The notes: generated by a model not told the origin, from the sequence alone. Numbered from the stretch's first letter, positions 16,663-26,773 are shown. The stretch: DNA of 64,000 bases from Mycobacterium sp. IS-1264 (GCF_001954195.1 NZ_MBES01000065.1:1-64000); one strand, 5' to 3'. A program made the numbers and translations.

Positions 16663-18219
16663 ATGGGTTCGTCTCGCCGCGACATGATCGCGCGCTTGCT
16701 GCTGATCTGGACGGCGATTGCTGCCGTGGCGTTGCTCCTCGCGGGGTGTGTTCGTGTCGTGGGCGGGCGTCCGGTCATGGCCGGGCCAAAGTTGGGCCAG
16801 CCGATCGAATGGACGCCGTGCCGTTCGTCCAACCCCAAAGCCAAGATCCCCACCGGCGCGCTGTGCGGCAAGCTGGCCGTGCCGGTCGACTACAACGATC
16901 CCAACGGCGACCTGGCGACCCTGGCGATGATTCGCTTCCCCGCGACGGGGGACAAGCTCGCGTCGCTGGTGATCAACCCCGGCGGCCCCGGCGAGTCGGG
17001 CATCGAGGCCGCGCTGGGCCTCGTCCAGACGCTGCCGAAGCGGGTGCGCGAGCGGTTCGACCTGATCGGGTTCGACCCACGCGGGGTGGGCTCGTCGCGA
17101 CCGGCGCTGTGGTGCAACTCCGACGCCGACAACGACCGGCTGCGGACGGAACCGAACGTCGACTACAGCCCGGCGGGTGTGGCGCACATCGAGGACGAGA
17201 CCAAGCAGTTCGTCGGCCGGTGCGTGGACAAGATGGGCAAGAGCTTCCTGGCGAACGTCGGCACCGTCAACGTCGCGAAGGATCTGGACGCCATCCGTAA
17301 GGCGGTCGGCGACGACAAGCTGACTTACCTCGGATATTCCTACGGCACCCGGATCGGCTCCGCCTACGCCGAGGCCTTCCCGCAGAACGTGCGGGCGATG
17401 ATCCTCGACGGCGCCGTCGACCCCAACGCCGACCAGATCGAGGCGGACCTGCGTCAGGCCAAGGGATTTCAGGACGCGTTCAACGCGTTCGCCGCGGATT
17501 GCGCCAAGCAGCCGACCTGCCCGCTGGGCACCGACCCGGCCAAGGCCGTCGACGTCTACCACAGCCTGATCGACCCGATGGTCGACCCGAACAACCAGCT
17601 GATCGGCAGGCCGATACCCACCAACGACCCGCGCGGGCTGAGCTACAGCGACGCCATCGTGGGCACCATCATGGCCCTGTACTCGCCGACGCTGTGGCAT
17701 CACCTGACCGACGGCCTGACCGAACTCGTCAACCACCACGGGGACACCCTGCTGGCGCTGGCCGACATGTACATGCGCCGTGACCCGCACGGCCACTACA
17801 CCAATGCGACCGACGCGCGAGTGGCGATCAATTGCGTTGACCAACCGCCAATTGCGGACCGCGCCAAGGTTATCGACGAAGACCGCCGATCCCGGGAGAT
17901 CGCCCCGTTCATGAGCTACGGGAAGTTCACCGGCGACGCGCCGCTGGGGACATGCGCGTTCTGGCCGGTGCCGCCTACCACCAAGCCGCATACCGTTACG
18001 GCGCCCGGCCTCGCGCCGACCGTTGTGGTGTCGACCACCCACGATCCGGCGACACCGTACAAGGCCGGGGTGGATCTGGCGAACGAGCTGCGCGGCTCGC
18101 TGCTGACTTACGACGGAACCCAGCACACGGTGGTCTTCCAGGGCGACAGCTGCATCGACGACTACGTGACGGCGTATCTGATCGGAGGCAACACGCCGCC
18201 CAGCGGCGCGAAGTGCTGA
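16663..18219 (+). CDS. caeA: cell-envelope serine hydrolase CaeA/Hip1
   Basis: This orthologue of Rv2224c (carboxylesterase A, also called Hip1) has 518 residues against 520. It is an envelope serine hydrolase and protease; in M. tuberculosis it cleaves GroEL2 and affects envelope integrity and host responses. The N-terminal membrane stretch ends in a lipobox LLAGC with Cys29, so it should be a lipoprotein. The nucleophile is in GYSYGT (Ser about 225), the acid in HDPATPY, and the His in GTQHTVVF. The alpha/beta fold has the TAP-like C-terminal domain. The start MGSSRRDMIAR matches the known N-terminus. A close paralogue follows 99 bp later on the same strand. Confidence 0.95.
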   Translation: MGSSRRDMIARLLLIWTAIAAVALLLAGCVRVVGGRPVMAGPKLGQPIEWTPCRSSNPKAKIPTGALCGKLAVPVDYNDPNGDLATLAMIRFPATGDKLASLVINPGGPGESGIEAALGLVQTLPKRVRERFDLIGFDPRGVGSSRPALWCNSDADNDRLRTEPNVDYSPAGVAHIEDETKQFVGRCVDKMGKSFLANVGTVNVAKDLDAIRKAVGDDKLTYLGYSYGTRIGSAYAEAFPQNVRAMILDGAVDPNADQIEADLRQAKGFQDAFNAFAADCAKQPTCPLGTDPAKAVDVYHSLIDPMVDPNNQLIGRPIPTNDPRGLSYSDAIVGTIMALYSPTLWHHLTDGLTELVNHHGDTLLALADMYMRRDPHGHYTNATDARVAINCVDQPPIADRAKVIDEDRRSREIAPFMSYGKFTGDAPLGTCAFWPVPPTTKPHTVTAPGLAPTVVVSTTHDPATPYKAGVDLANELRGSLLTYDGTQHTVVFQGDSCIDDYVTAYLIGGNTPPSGAKC

Positions 18220-18318
18220 GGCCTGAGCCGTTGCGCCGTTCGGCGACAAGAGGTCCTGAGATCAAGGCGTAACCGTTTCGCGCTGCGACGGGTATTCGTG
18301 GATGCAACGATGACAGCC

Positions 18319-19875
18319 ATGTCGCGCCGCAGACCATTGAGCTCGGCGCTGTTGTCGATGGGGCTGCTGGTCGCGGGGCAATCCGCGCTGCCGCTGGCCG
18401 GCGCGACTCCGGAACCCGGTGCGGGACAGACCCCGAGCCCGGCTCCGCCACCGGTCGCCGCGGCGCCGCAGAACTGGGGCGGCTGCGAGCAGTTCGACGT
18501 CGACAGCAGCGATCTCCCCACCGCCAAGTGCACGACCGTGTCGGTCCCGGTCGACTACGCCAATCCCGGTGGGGCGCAAGCGAAGCTGGCGGTGATCCGG
18601 GTGCCCGCGACGGGCCAGCGGATCGGATCGCTGTTGATCAATCCCGGCGGACCGGGCGCGTCCGCGGTGGACATGGTCGCGGCGATGGCATCCGACCTAC
18701 AAGGCACCGACATCAGGCGCGATTTCGACCTGGTGGGGTTTGACCCTCGAGGGGTGGGTCACTCAACCCCGGCGCTGCGCTGCCGCACCGATGCCGAGTT
18801 CGACGCGTTCCGGACCGAACCGATGGTCGACTACAGCCCGGCCGGTGTGGCGCACATCGAACAGCTCAACCGGCAGTTGGCCCAGCAGTGCGTGACCCGG
18901 ATGGGCAACGGTTTCCTGGCCAACATCGGCACCGCGTCCGTGGCTCGCGACATGGACATGGTTCGGCAGGCGCTGGGTGAGAATCAGATCAACTACCTCG
19001 GCTACAGCTACGGCACCGAACTCGGCACCGCATACCTCGAGAAATTCGGTGACCACGTGCGCACGATGGTTCTCGACGGCGCCATCGACCCGACCGTCGG
19101 GCCGGTCCAGGAGAACGTCAACCAAATGGCTGGATTCCAAACCGCTTTCAACGACTACGCCGCGGACTGCGCCCGTTCGAAAGCCTGCCCCTTGGGCACC
19201 GACCCGGCCCAATTCGTGAACCGGTATCACGCGCTGGTCGATCCGCTGGTCGCCAAGCCCGGGCATACGTCGGATCCGCGCGGCCTGAGCTACGCCGACG
19301 CGACCACCGGCACCATCAACGCGCTGTACACCCCGCAGCACTGGAAGTACCTCACCAGTGGCCTGCTCGGGCTGCAGCACGGCACCGACGCGGACGACCT
19401 GCTGGCCCTCGCCGACGATTATGAAGGCCGTGATAAAAACGGCCACTACAACAACGACCAGGACGTGTTCAACGCTGTCCGATGCGTCGACGCGCCGACG
19501 CCGACGGACGCCGCGAGCTGGGTGTCGGCCGACCGACAGATCCGTCAGGCCGCCCCGTTCCTGAGCTACGGGCAGTTCACCGGCAACGCCCCCCGCGATC
19601 TGTGCGCGCTGTGGCCGGTGCCCGCGACGTCGACGCCGCACAGCGCGGCGCGGGTCGGGCCGGGCAAGGTCGTCGTGGTCTCGACCACCCACGACCCCGC
19701 CACGCCGTATCAGGCCGGGGTAAATCTCGCCAGCCAGCTGGGCGCCCCGCTGATCACGTACGACGGAACCCAGCACACCGCGGTCTTCAACGGCGACCAG
19801 TGTGTCGATACCGCGGTGACGCGCTATTTCGTTGCGGGGACGGCCCCGCCCCCAACGCTGCGGTGCAAGCCCTAA
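18319..19875 (+). CDS. secreted serine hydrolase, Hip1 paralogue (Rv2223c-like)
   Basis: The alpha/beta hydrolase has 518 residues and the same layout as its upstream neighbour: PRGVGHSTP, nucleophile GYSYGTE (Ser about 231), HDPATPY, and GTQHTAVF. It has an ordinary signal peptide (about residues 1-30, ending LPLAGA) with no lipobox cysteine, so it is probably released or periplasmic while the neighbour is membrane-anchored. The two surely arose by tandem duplication. In-frame ATGs at 18298 and 18310 are alternative starts; 18319 places MSRRR just before the hydrophobic core. The substrate is unknown. Confidence 0.92.
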   Translation: MSRRRPLSSALLSMGLLVAGQSALPLAGATPEPGAGQTPSPAPPPVAAAPQNWGGCEQFDVDSSDLPTAKCTTVSVPVDYANPGGAQAKLAVIRVPATGQRIGSLLINPGGPGASAVDMVAAMASDLQGTDIRRDFDLVGFDPRGVGHSTPALRCRTDAEFDAFRTEPMVDYSPAGVAHIEQLNRQLAQQCVTRMGNGFLANIGTASVARDMDMVRQALGENQINYLGYSYGTELGTAYLEKFGDHVRTMVLDGAIDPTVGPVQENVNQMAGFQTAFNDYAADCARSKACPLGTDPAQFVNRYHALVDPLVAKPGHTSDPRGLSYADATTGTINALYTPQHWKYLTSGLLGLQHGTDADDLLALADDYEGRDKNGHYNNDQDVFNAVRCVDAPTPTDAASWVSADRQIRQAAPFLSYGQFTGNAPRDLCALWPVPATSTPHSAARVGPGKVVVVSTTHDPATPYQAGVNLASQLGAPLITYDGTQHTAVFNGDQCVDTAVTRYFVAGTAPPPTLRCKP

Positions 19876-19941
19876 GGCCGGCTCCCAGCCGACCCACAGC
19901 CCCCCGTCTGAGCGGTCCGCAATGGTTCTGAGCGGGCATCG

Positions 19942-19973
19942 GTAACACGGATTTAACAGCTGTTGCCTACTGT
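19942..19973 (+). promoter_or_regulatory. glnA2 promoter with possible GlnR-like element
   Basis: TACTGT at 19968-19973 matches TANNNT and lies 6 nt before the glnA2 ATG, predicting a leaderless mRNA. Just upstream, GTAAC-N6-TTAAC at 19942-19957 partly matches the actinobacterial GlnR box (GTNAC-N6-GNAAC); its second half lacks the G. The palindrome AACAGCTGTT at 19955-19964 overlaps it. The -10 assignment is better supported than the GlnR call. Confidence 0.4.
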
Positions 19974-19979
19974 CGGGGT

Positions 19980-21320
19980 ATGGATCGACAGAAGGAATTC
20001 GTCCTCCGCACGCTGGAGGAACGGGACATCCGCTTTGTGCGGCTCTGGTTCACCGACGTGCTCGGCTACCTGAAGTCGGTCGCCATCGCCCCAGCAGAAC
20101 TCGAGGGCGCGTTCGAGGAGGGCATCGGCTTCGACGGATCGTCGATCGAGGGCTTCTCGCGTGTTTCGGAATCCGACACCGTGGCCAACCCGGATCCGTC
20201 GACCTTCCAGGTGCTGCCCTGGGCCACCCCCTCCGGCCATCACCACTCGGCGCGGATGTTCTGCGACATCACGATGCCCGACGGTTCGCCGTCCTGGGCC
20301 GACCCGCGGCACGTGCTGCGGCGCCAGTTGCAGAAGGCCAACGATCTGGGCTTCTCCTGCTACGTGCACCCCGAGATCGAGTTCTTCCTGCTCGAGCCGG
20401 GCCCCAACGACGGGTCGCGGCCCATCCCCGTCGACAACGCCGGCTACTTCGACCAGGCGGTGCACGACTCCGCGTCCAACTTCCGCCGGGAAGCCATCGA
20501 CGCCCTCGAATTCATGGGCATCTCGGTGGAGTTCAGCCACCACGAAGGGGCGCCCGGCCAGCAGGAGATCGACCTGCGCTTCGCCGATGCGCTCTCGATG
20601 GCCGACAACGTCATGACATTTCGCTACGTCATCAAGGAAGTCGCGATCGAAAACGGTGCGCGGGCCTCGTTCATGCCCAAGCCTTTCGCGGAACACCCCG
20701 GCTCGGCCATGCACACCCACATGAGCCTGTTCGAGGGCGACGTCAACGCCTTCCACAGCGCCGACGATCCCCTGCAGCTGTCGGACGTGGGCAAGTCGTT
20801 CATCGCCGGAATTCTCGAGCACGCCTCTGAGATCAGCGCGGTCACCAACCAATGGGTCAACTCCTACAAGCGGCTGGTGGTTGGCGGTGAGGCGCCGACC
20901 GCCGCGTCCTGGGGCGCGGCCAACCGGTCGGCCCTGGTGCGGGTGCCGATGTACACGCCGCACAAGACGTCGTCGCGACGGGTCGAAGTGCGCAGCCCCG
21001 ACTCGGCGTGCAACCCGTACCTGACATTCGCCGTGCTGCTGGCCGCCGGGCTGCGCGGGGTGGAGAAGGGCTACGTGCTGGGACCGCAGGCGGAGGACAA
21101 CGTATGGGACCTCACGCCCGAGGAACGCCGCGCGATGGGCTACCGTGAGCTGCCCACCAGCCTCGACAGCGCCCTTAAAAGCATGGAGGCCTCCGAGCTC
21201 GTCGCGGAAGCGTTGGGGGAGCACGTGTTTGACTTCTTCCTGCGCAACAAGCGCACGGAGTGGGCGAACTACCGCAGCCACGTCACGCCGTATGAGCTGA
21301 GCACCTACCTGTCGCTGTAG
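19980..21320 (+). CDS. glnA2: glutamine synthetase, GlnA2 type
   Basis: GlnA2 is a 446-residue GSI-type synthetase, the same length as Rv2222c. It joins ammonia to glutamate with ATP in a dodecamer. The latch and Asp-50-type loop GFDGSSIEGFSRV, the metal-binding HPEIEFF and the HEGAPGQQEIDLRF motif are present, along with AEHPGSAMHTHMSL and the adenylylation-region NPYLTFAVLLAAGLRG. It differs from the main enzyme GlnA1 in this window and is usually dispensable. It is followed 51 bp later by glnE, the adenylyltransferase that controls GlnA1. Confidence 0.97.
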   Translation: MDRQKEFVLRTLEERDIRFVRLWFTDVLGYLKSVAIAPAELEGAFEEGIGFDGSSIEGFSRVSESDTVANPDPSTFQVLPWATPSGHHHSARMFCDITMPDGSPSWADPRHVLRRQLQKANDLGFSCYVHPEIEFFLLEPGPNDGSRPIPVDNAGYFDQAVHDSASNFRREAIDALEFMGISVEFSHHEGAPGQQEIDLRFADALSMADNVMTFRYVIKEVAIENGARASFMPKPFAEHPGSAMHTHMSLFEGDVNAFHSADDPLQLSDVGKSFIAGILEHASEISAVTNQWVNSYKRLVVGGEAPTAASWGAANRSALVRVPMYTPHKTSSRRVEVRSPDSACNPYLTFAVLLAAGLRGVEKGYVLGPQAEDNVWDLTPEERRAMGYRELPTSLDSALKSMEASELVAEALGEHVFDFFLRNKRTEWANYRSHVTPYELSTYLSL

Positions 21321-21364
21321 ACCACCGGGTCGCCCGGTCGGTCCGAACGATCGGCGGCTTGCGC

Positions 21365-21370
21365 TACCGT
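21365..21370 (+). promoter_or_regulatory. -10 element before glnE
   Basis: TACCGT matches TANNNT and lies 7 nt before GTG 21378. This is the spacing seen at other leaderless starts in this window. It favours GTG 21378 as the glnE start over the TTG at 21372. Confidence 0.4.
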
Positions 21371-21377
21371 CTTGATC

Positions 21378-24300
21378 GTGACCAAACCCGCGACGCAGCG
21401 CCCGCGGCTGCCCAGCGTCGGACGGCTCGGGTTGGTCGATCCCGCCGCGGGTGAGCGGCTGGAGCGGCTCGGCTGGTACGACCACGACGACCAGGCGCAC
21501 ATCGACCGGTTGTGGGCGTTGTCGCGCGCGCCGGACCCCGACGCCGCACTGCGCGCGCTTGTCCGAATATCGGAGCACCCCGAGGCTGGTTGGGACGAGC
21601 TCTGCGCCGCGCTGCTCACCGAGCGGCCGCTGCGCGGTCGCCTGTTCGCCGTCCTCGGTTCGTCGCTGGCCCTCGGGGATCACCTCGCCATCCATCCGCA
21701 GTCCTGGAAACTGCTGCGGGGCACCGCGAAACTGCCGACTCGCGACGAGCTGCGGCGCGCGTTCACCGAATGCGCCGACGAGGCGTTGGCGGGACCCGGT
21801 TCTGCGCCGGGTTCGGCGATCCCGCCATTGCGCACCCTCTACCGCGATCAGCTGCTGCTGCTGGCGGCGCTCGACGTGGCCGCGACCGTCGAAGACGAGC
21901 CGGTGCTGCCGTTCCCCGTCGTCGGCGCGCAGCTGTCCGACCTCGCCGACGCGGCGCTGGCGGCCGCCCTGCGGGTGGCCGAGGCAACCGTGTGCGGCGA
22001 CCGCACGCCACCGCGGCTGAGCGTCATCGCGATGGGCAAATGCGGTGCCCGCGAACTGAACTACGTCAGCGACGTCGACGTCATCTTCGTCGCCGAGCAG
22101 GCGGACACGCTCAGCACCCGGGTGGCCGGCGAGATGATGCGGGTGGCCTCCGACGCGTTCTTCACCGTCGACGCGGGGCTGCGGCCCGAAGGCCGCAGCG
22201 GTGAATTGGTCCGCACCGTCGAGTCGCACCTCGCCTACTACCAGCGGTGGGCGAAGACCTGGGAGTTCCAGGCGCTGCTGAAAGCCCGCGCCGCGGTCGG
22301 CGACGCCGAACTGGCCGAGCGCTACCTGACCGCGCTGACGCCCATGGTCTGGGTCGCCTGCGATCGCGAGGATTTCGTGGTCGAAGTGCAGGCCATGCGG
22401 CGCCGGGTGGAGGAGCTGGTGCCCTCCGACGTCCGCGCCCGCGAGATCAAGCTCGGCAGCGGCGGATTGCGCGACGTGGAGTTCGCCGTGCAGCTGCTGC
22501 AGCTGGTGCACGGCCGCAACGACGAATCGCTGCGCGTGGCGTCTACGGTCGACGCCTTGGCCGCGCTGGGCGACGGCGGCTACGTCGGGCGCGAGGACGC
22601 GGCGAACCTGACCGCGTCCTATGAATTTCTGCGGCTGCTCGAGCACCGGCTGCAGCTGCAACGGCTCAAGCGCACCCATCTGCTGCCCGAGGTCGACGAC
22701 GAGGAGGCGGTGCGCTGGCTGGCCCGCGCGGCGCACATCCGCCCGGACGGCCGCCACGACGCCGCGGGGGTGCTGCGCGAGGAGCTCAAGCATCAGAACC
22801 TGCGGGTGTCGCAGCTGCACGCCAAGCTCTTCTATCAGCCGCTGCTCGAGTCGGTCGGGCCTGGCGGCGTGGAGATCTCGCACGGCATGACGCCCGAGGC
22901 CGCGGAGCGGCAGCTGGCCGCGCTGGGCTACGAGGGACCGCAGACCGCGCTGAAGCACATGTCGGCGTTGGTCAACCAGAGTGGGCGGCGCGGCCGGGTG
23001 CAGTCGGTGCTGTTGCCCCGGCTGCTGAACTGGATGTCGTACGCGCCCGACCCCGACGGCGGGCTGCTGGCGTACCGGCGCCTGTCCGACGCGCTGGCGG
23101 CTGAAACCTGGTATTTGTCCACGCTGCGCGATAAGCCCGCGGTCGCAAGGCGGCTCATGCATGTGCTGGGGACGTCCGCGTATGTGCCGGACCTGTTGAT
23201 GCGTGCGCCGCGGGTGATCCAGGACTACGGCGACGGGCCGGCCGGCCCGAAGCTGCTCGAGACCGATGCGGACACGGTGGCCCGCGCGCTGGTCGCCTCG
23301 GCGGCGCGGCACTCCGACCCGGTGCGGGCGATCGCCGCCGCGCGTTCGCTGCGGCGCCGGGAATTGGCCCGCATCGGTTCCGCGGACCTGCTCGGCCTGC
23401 TCGATGTCATCGACGTGTGCAAGGGACTCACCTCGGTGTGGGTGGCCGTGCTGCAGGCCGCGTTGGACGCGATGATCAAGGCCAACCTCCCCGACGACGG
23501 CTCCCAAAAAGGAAAAGCCCCGGCGGCCATCGCGGTCATCGGGATGGGCCGGCTGGGCGGCGCCGAGCTGGGTTACGGGTCGGACGCCGACGTGATGTTC
23601 GTCTGCGAGCCGGCCGGCGGTGTCGAGGATTCCGAGGCCGTGAAATGGTCGACGTCGGTCGCCGAGCAGATCCGGGCGCTGCTGGGGACCCCCAGCGTCG
23701 ACCCGCCGCTGGAAGTCGATGCCAACCTGCGGCCCGAGGGACGCAACGGCGCGCTGGTCCGCACGTTGGCGTCGTATGCCGCCTACTACGAGCAGTGGGC
23801 GCAGCCGTGGGAGATCCAGGCGCTGCTTCGCGCGCACGCCGTCGCCGGTGACGCGGACCTGGGCCAGCGCTTCCTGCTGATGGCCGACCGGACGCGGTAT
23901 CCGTCCGACGGGGTGTCGGCCGAGGCGGTGCGCGAGATCCGCCGGATCAAAGCACGGGTGGACTCCGAGCGGCTGCCGCGCGGCGCCGATCCCAACACGC
24001 ACACCAAGCTGGGCCGCGGGGGACTGGCCGACATCGAATGGACCGTGCAGCTGCTGCAACTGCAGCACGCGCACGAGGTTCCCGCCCTGCACAACACCTC
24101 GACGCTGGAATCCCTGGACGCCGCCGCCGCGGCCGATCTGATGCCCGAGGAAGACGTGGAGCTGCTGCGCCACGCCTGGCTGACCGCGACCCGGGCCCGC
24201 AACGCGCTGGTGCTGGTCCGCGGCAAGCCCACAGACCAGTTGCCGGGACCCGGACGCCAGCTCAACGCGGTCGCTGTCGCCGCGGGCTGGGGAACCGACG

Positions 24301-24380
24301 ACGGCAGTGAATTCCTGGACAACTACCTGAGGGTGACGAGGCGCGCAAAAGCCGTGGTACGCAAGGTGTTCGGGAGTTGA
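21378..24380 (+). CDS. glnE: bifunctional glutamine-synthetase adenylyltransferase/deadenylase
   Basis: GlnE (1000 residues) switches glutamine synthetase off by adding AMP and on by removing it. Two nucleotidyltransferase halves are visible, each with a GxG and acidic metal motif: [19 protein letters not shown] near 215-235 and [20 protein letters not shown] near 720-740. Helical GlnD/GlnE linker domains separate them, and [20 protein letters not shown] lies near the C-terminus. The length agrees with Rv2221c (994 aa). The start GTG 21378 has a -10 hexamer at leaderless spacing; TTG 21372 is an alternative. The TGA overlaps the next gene's TTG. In H37Rv glnE converges directly on glnA1; here about 5.4 kb intervene. 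Confidence 0.96.
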   Translation: MTKPATQRPRLPSVGRLGLVDPAAGERLERLGWYDHDDQAHIDRLWALSRAPDPDAALRALVRISEHPEAGWDELCAALLTERPLRGRLFAVLGSSLALGDHLAIHPQSWKLLRGTAKLPTRDELRRAFTECADEALAGPGSAPGSAIPPLRTLYRDQLLLLAALDVAATVEDEPVLPFPVVGAQLSDLADAALAAALRVAEATVCGDRTPPRLSVIAMGKCGARELNYVSDVDVIFVAEQADTLSTRVAGEMMRVASDAFFTVDAGLRPEGRSGELVRTVESHLAYYQRWAKTWEFQALLKARAAVGDAELAERYLTALTPMVWVACDREDFVVEVQAMRRRVEELVPSDVRAREIKLGSGGLRDVEFAVQLLQLVHGRNDESLRVASTVDALAALGDGGYVGREDAANLTASYEFLRLLEHRLQLQRLKRTHLLPEVDDEEAVRWLARAAHIRPDGRHDAAGVLREELKHQNLRVSQLHAKLFYQPLLESVGPGGVEISHGMTPEAAERQLAALGYEGPQTALKHMSALVNQSGRRGRVQSVLLPRLLNWMSYAPDPDGGLLAYRRLSDALAAETWYLSTLRDKPAVARRLMHVLGTSAYVPDLLMRAPRVIQDYGDGPAGPKLLETDADTVARALVASAARHSDPVRAIAAARSLRRRELARIGSADLLGLLDVIDVCKGLTSVWVAVLQAALDAMIKANLPDDGSQKGKAPAAIAVIGMGRLGGAELGYGSDADVMFVCEPAGGVEDSEAVKWSTSVAEQIRALLGTPSVDPPLEVDANLRPEGRNGALVRTLASYAAYYEQWAQPWEIQALLRAHAVAGDADLGQRFLLMADRTRYPSDGVSAEAVREIRRIKARVDSERLPRGADPNTHTKLGRGGLADIEWTVQLLQLQHAHEVPALHNTSTLESLDAAAAADLMPEEDVELLRHAWLTATRARNALVLVRGKPTDQLPGPGRQLNAVAVAAGWGTDDGSEFLDNYLRVTRRAKAVVRKVFGS

Positions 24381-25030
24381 GCGACGCCGGCGCGTTCGGA
24401 GCCAACTTCGACGCCGTGTTCGAAGTGCTCAGCGCGGCCGAGGCCGACCGGGTGACGTCCCTGTACGCACCGCTGGCCGACGCCGTGCGTGAACTCGTCG
24501 ATGCCACCATCCGGACCGAGGCCGACGACGACGTCGTCGCCAGCGCCCGGACCGCGATCGAGGCGGTCACCCGGACGCTGCGGCAACGGACCCGGCCGGT
24601 CGGAGTGAGCTACCGCGTCGAGGATCGCCCGCTGCCCTTGGGCAACGCCGCGATCGGCGTGTGCAACCCGATCGCCCCGCCCATCGTCGTCCGTCACGAC
24701 GGTAACGGGCGCTGCTGGAGCGAGTTCACCCTCGGGTCCGCATACGAGGGTCCGCCCGGGCGGGTGCACGGTGGCGTCAGCGCCCTGGTGCTCGACCACA
24801 TGCTTGGCGAGGCGGCCAGCGACGGATTGTCCAAGGCGCGTTTCACCGGGACCATCACCGTCAAATACCTGCGCGGCACTCCGCTGGGACCGCTGCGCTG
24901 CGACGCGTGGATCGACCGCAGCGAGGGCGTCAAAGTCTTTGCGCGCGGCACCATTTCGGACGCGGACGGGGTAACCGTGGAGGCCGAAGGCATCTTCATC
25001 GAACCAGCCTGGGCACGGGGAACCGAATGA
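24377..25030 (+). CDS. hotdog-fold thioesterase (PaaI-like)
   Basis: The 217-residue protein has a C-terminal 4HBT/PaaI hotdog domain (about 90-210). It carries the motif [20 protein letters not shown], in which the HGG and Asp are the usual acyl-CoA thioesterase residues. The first ~75 residues form a helical region without a clear match. It starts at TTG 24377, overlapping the glnE stop by 4 nt (TTGA). It ends in a 4-nt overlap (ATGA) with the next gene. It is thus translationally coupled to glnE although its chemistry has no obvious link to nitrogen control. It probably hydrolyses an acyl- or aryl-CoA. Confidence 0.83.
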   Translation: MSDAGAFGANFDAVFEVLSAAEADRVTSLYAPLADAVRELVDATIRTEADDDVVASARTAIEAVTRTLRQRTRPVGVSYRVEDRPLPLGNAAIGVCNPIAPPIVVRHDGNGRCWSEFTLGSAYEGPPGRVHGGVSALVLDHMLGEAASDGLSKARFTGTITVKYLRGTPLGPLRCDAWIDRSEGVKVFARGTISDADGVTVEAEGIFIEPAWARGTE

Positions 25031-25887
25031 AGTTCTATATCAGCAGTGCCTTCTTGAACACCCGCGAGATCGTCGAGATCGCCAAGGCCGCCGACGAACT
25101 CGGCTATGACGGCATCGGCATCCCCGACCACGTCGTCAACCTGGAGACCCTGGAGACCCCGTACCCCTACACCAAAGACGGGCAACGGCGATGGCAGCCC
25201 TTCACCGACTGGCCCGATCCATGGGTCCTGGTCGGCGCGCTGGCGCAGGTCACCAAGCGGCTGCGGTTCGTCACCACCGTGTACATCCCCGCGATGCGCA
25301 ATCCGTACTCCGCGGCGAAAGCCATTGGCACGGCCGCGGTTTTGGCCTCGGGACGGGTGGAGCTCGGCATCGGGGTCGGCTGGTGCAAAGAGGAATTCGC
25401 TTTGATGGGTGAGCAGTTCGGCGCCCGGGGCAAACGCACCGACGAAATCATCGATCTGATGCGGGCGCTGTGGCAGCCGGGCTGGACGGAGTTCGGGGGT
25501 CAGTTCTACCCGACGCCGCGGCTGGAGATGCAGCCCACGCCGCCGCCGATACCGGTCTACGTCGGCGGGCTCAGCGAGGCGGCATTGCGCCGCGCCGCTC
25601 GCAACGACGGCTGGATCGGGGACCTGATCAAGACCGATCGCGCCATCGAGGCGGTGGGCCGGCTGCGCGAACTGCGCGTCGAAAACGGCTTGTCCCTAGA
25701 CGATTTCACCATCCTGACGCCGCTGACCGACGCATTCACCACCGCCGACTACCAGCGCGCCGCCGAGGCCGGTATCACCGGCATCATCACCATGCCGTGG
25801 ATGTTTTACACCGGTCCCGACGCGGCCCTGGCCGACAAGATCGACGGGATGCAACGGTTCCGTAAGGATTTGGCGCTGGACGGCTAG
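25027..25887 (+). CDS. F420-dependent LLM-class oxidoreductase
   Basis: The luciferase-like TIM-barrel protein has 286 residues. [24 protein letters not shown] is a typical N-terminus, followed by LGYDGIGIPDHV, the family strand RVELGIGVGWCKEEF and PPIPVYVGGLSEAALRRAAR. The type fits mycobacterial F420-dependent (TIGR03619-like) reductases and dehydrogenases rather than light-emitting luciferases, but FMN use cannot be ruled out. It is coupled by a 4-nt overlap to the thioesterase and so belongs to the glnE transcript. The substrate is unknown. Confidence 0.88.
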   Translation: MKFYISSAFLNTREIVEIAKAADELGYDGIGIPDHVVNLETLETPYPYTKDGQRRWQPFTDWPDPWVLVGALAQVTKRLRFVTTVYIPAMRNPYSAAKAIGTAAVLASGRVELGIGVGWCKEEFALMGEQFGARGKRTDEIIDLMRALWQPGWTEFGGQFYPTPRLEMQPTPPPIPVYVGGLSEAALRRAARNDGWIGDLIKTDRAIEAVGRLRELRVENGLSLDDFTILTPLTDAFTTADYQRAAEAGITGIITMPWMFYTGPDAALADKIDGMQRFRKDLALDG

Positions 25888-25920
25888 ACGCGAAGTTTCG
25901 ACCACGCCATACTCGGACCC

Positions 25921-26139
25921 ATGTCATTCACGGTGGTGTTCAAAAACGGTGTGCCGCGGGACTATGGCGTGTTCGACAGCTTCGAGATCACCGACGCGGG
26001 CGTGTTACTGATCCGAATGCAGCGCCAGGATGTCAGCAGGCACTATGTAGCTCCCGGTGGTTGGCTAGAGGTCGTCGAGATGGCCGAAGGACAGCCCGTC
26101 AAGATGTCACGCGGGATAATGGGCTGCCAAAACCCCTAA
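25921..26139 (+). CDS. small conserved-looking hypothetical protein
   Basis: This 72-residue protein is not recognised. It is predicted soluble, without signal peptide or membrane helix. It has a beta-rich look: TVVFKNGVPRDYGVFDSFEI, then GVLLIRMQ, then a short C-terminal part with one Cys (MGCQNP). It lies 33 bp after the oxidoreductase on the same strand and may share its transcript. Codon use resembles that of the neighbours, and the start region has no clear ribosome site. The function is unknown. Confidence 0.65.
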   Translation: MSFTVVFKNGVPRDYGVFDSFEITDAGVLLIRMQRQDVSRHYVAPGGWLEVVEMAEGQPVKMSRGIMGCQNP

Positions 26140-26191
26140 TTACTTTGCCCCACAACATAGTTCGCGTCATCCAAGGACGATCGGAGGGATC

Positions 26192-26683
26192 ATGAAATAC
26201 CAAACCGGTGTCGCGGCGATCGCCATGGGTTTGGCCTTGGCCGGGTGCAGCAGTTCGCCGAATTCCAGCACGGCCACGACGACGACGGCGTCCAAGACGG
26301 CCACGGCCTCCGTGTCACAAGCTACGACGACCGCCAGCACGGGCGGGGACCTGAAATCGCTGATCCCCACACCGGCCAACGCCACGAGGACCGACGGTCC
26401 CGACGCGATACACGACAACGGCATCCATCTGCATTTCTTCGTCAACGGATCGCCGAAGGATGTGATGAGTGTGTACAAGGCTGCGCTCGAAGGCATGCAA
26501 TGGTCAGTGTCCGTCCAGAGTGCAGGTGGCAGCGGCGGAGGCGGCGGCGCGACCATCACCGGCATCAACGGCAACGCCTACGGCGTGTTCGCCGGTGGCG
26601 GCTACGGCGGCACGACCGACGTCGACGCCTGCGCATGGCCATCACAGCCCACCAACACCGACTGCGGCCGCGGCGGCCGATGA
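26192..26683 (+). CDS. putative lipoprotein, Ser/Thr linker and Gly-rich tail
   Basis: The 163-residue secreted protein starts at an ATG behind a strong GGAGGG ribosome site. The signal peptide ends in a lipobox LALAGC (Cys19). A Ser/Thr/Ala-rich stretch to about residue 50 probably spans the wall. A small domain (about 52-115) contains LIPTPANATRTDGPDAI and FVNGSPKDVMSVYKAALEGM, and a Gly-rich segment follows. Two cysteines near the C-terminus (ACAWPS, TDCGRG) may pair. Similar small lipoproteins occur in mycobacteria, but no function is known to me. Confidence 0.8.
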   Translation: MKYQTGVAAIAMGLALAGCSSSPNSSTATTTTASKTATASVSQATTTASTGGDLKSLIPTPANATRTDGPDAIHDNGIHLHFFVNGSPKDVMSVYKAALEGMQWSVSVQSAGGSGGGGGATITGINGNAYGVFAGGGYGGTTDVDACAWPSQPTNTDCGRGGR

Positions 26684-26773
26684 ACTGACGAGACGGCGTC
26701 CCGTTCGAATCCTCGGGGCATTGCGGCGTGGTCCAGCTCAATTCCGGAAAACAAAAGTGCGACACTGGTTGAA

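Noticed and set aside
19953..24173. A 1406-codon open frame on the minus strand opposite glnA2 and glnE
   Set aside because: It is antisense to two clearly recognised enzymes, is full of Arg/Gln/His/Gly as expected from the complement of GC-rich codons, and has no domain or start signal.
26693..26725. tRNA-like T-arm (GTTCGAATCC) after the lipoprotein gene, possible attachment site
   Set aside because: The flanking bases do not form a T stem, and no acceptor or anticodon stem could be built, so it is a chance match.
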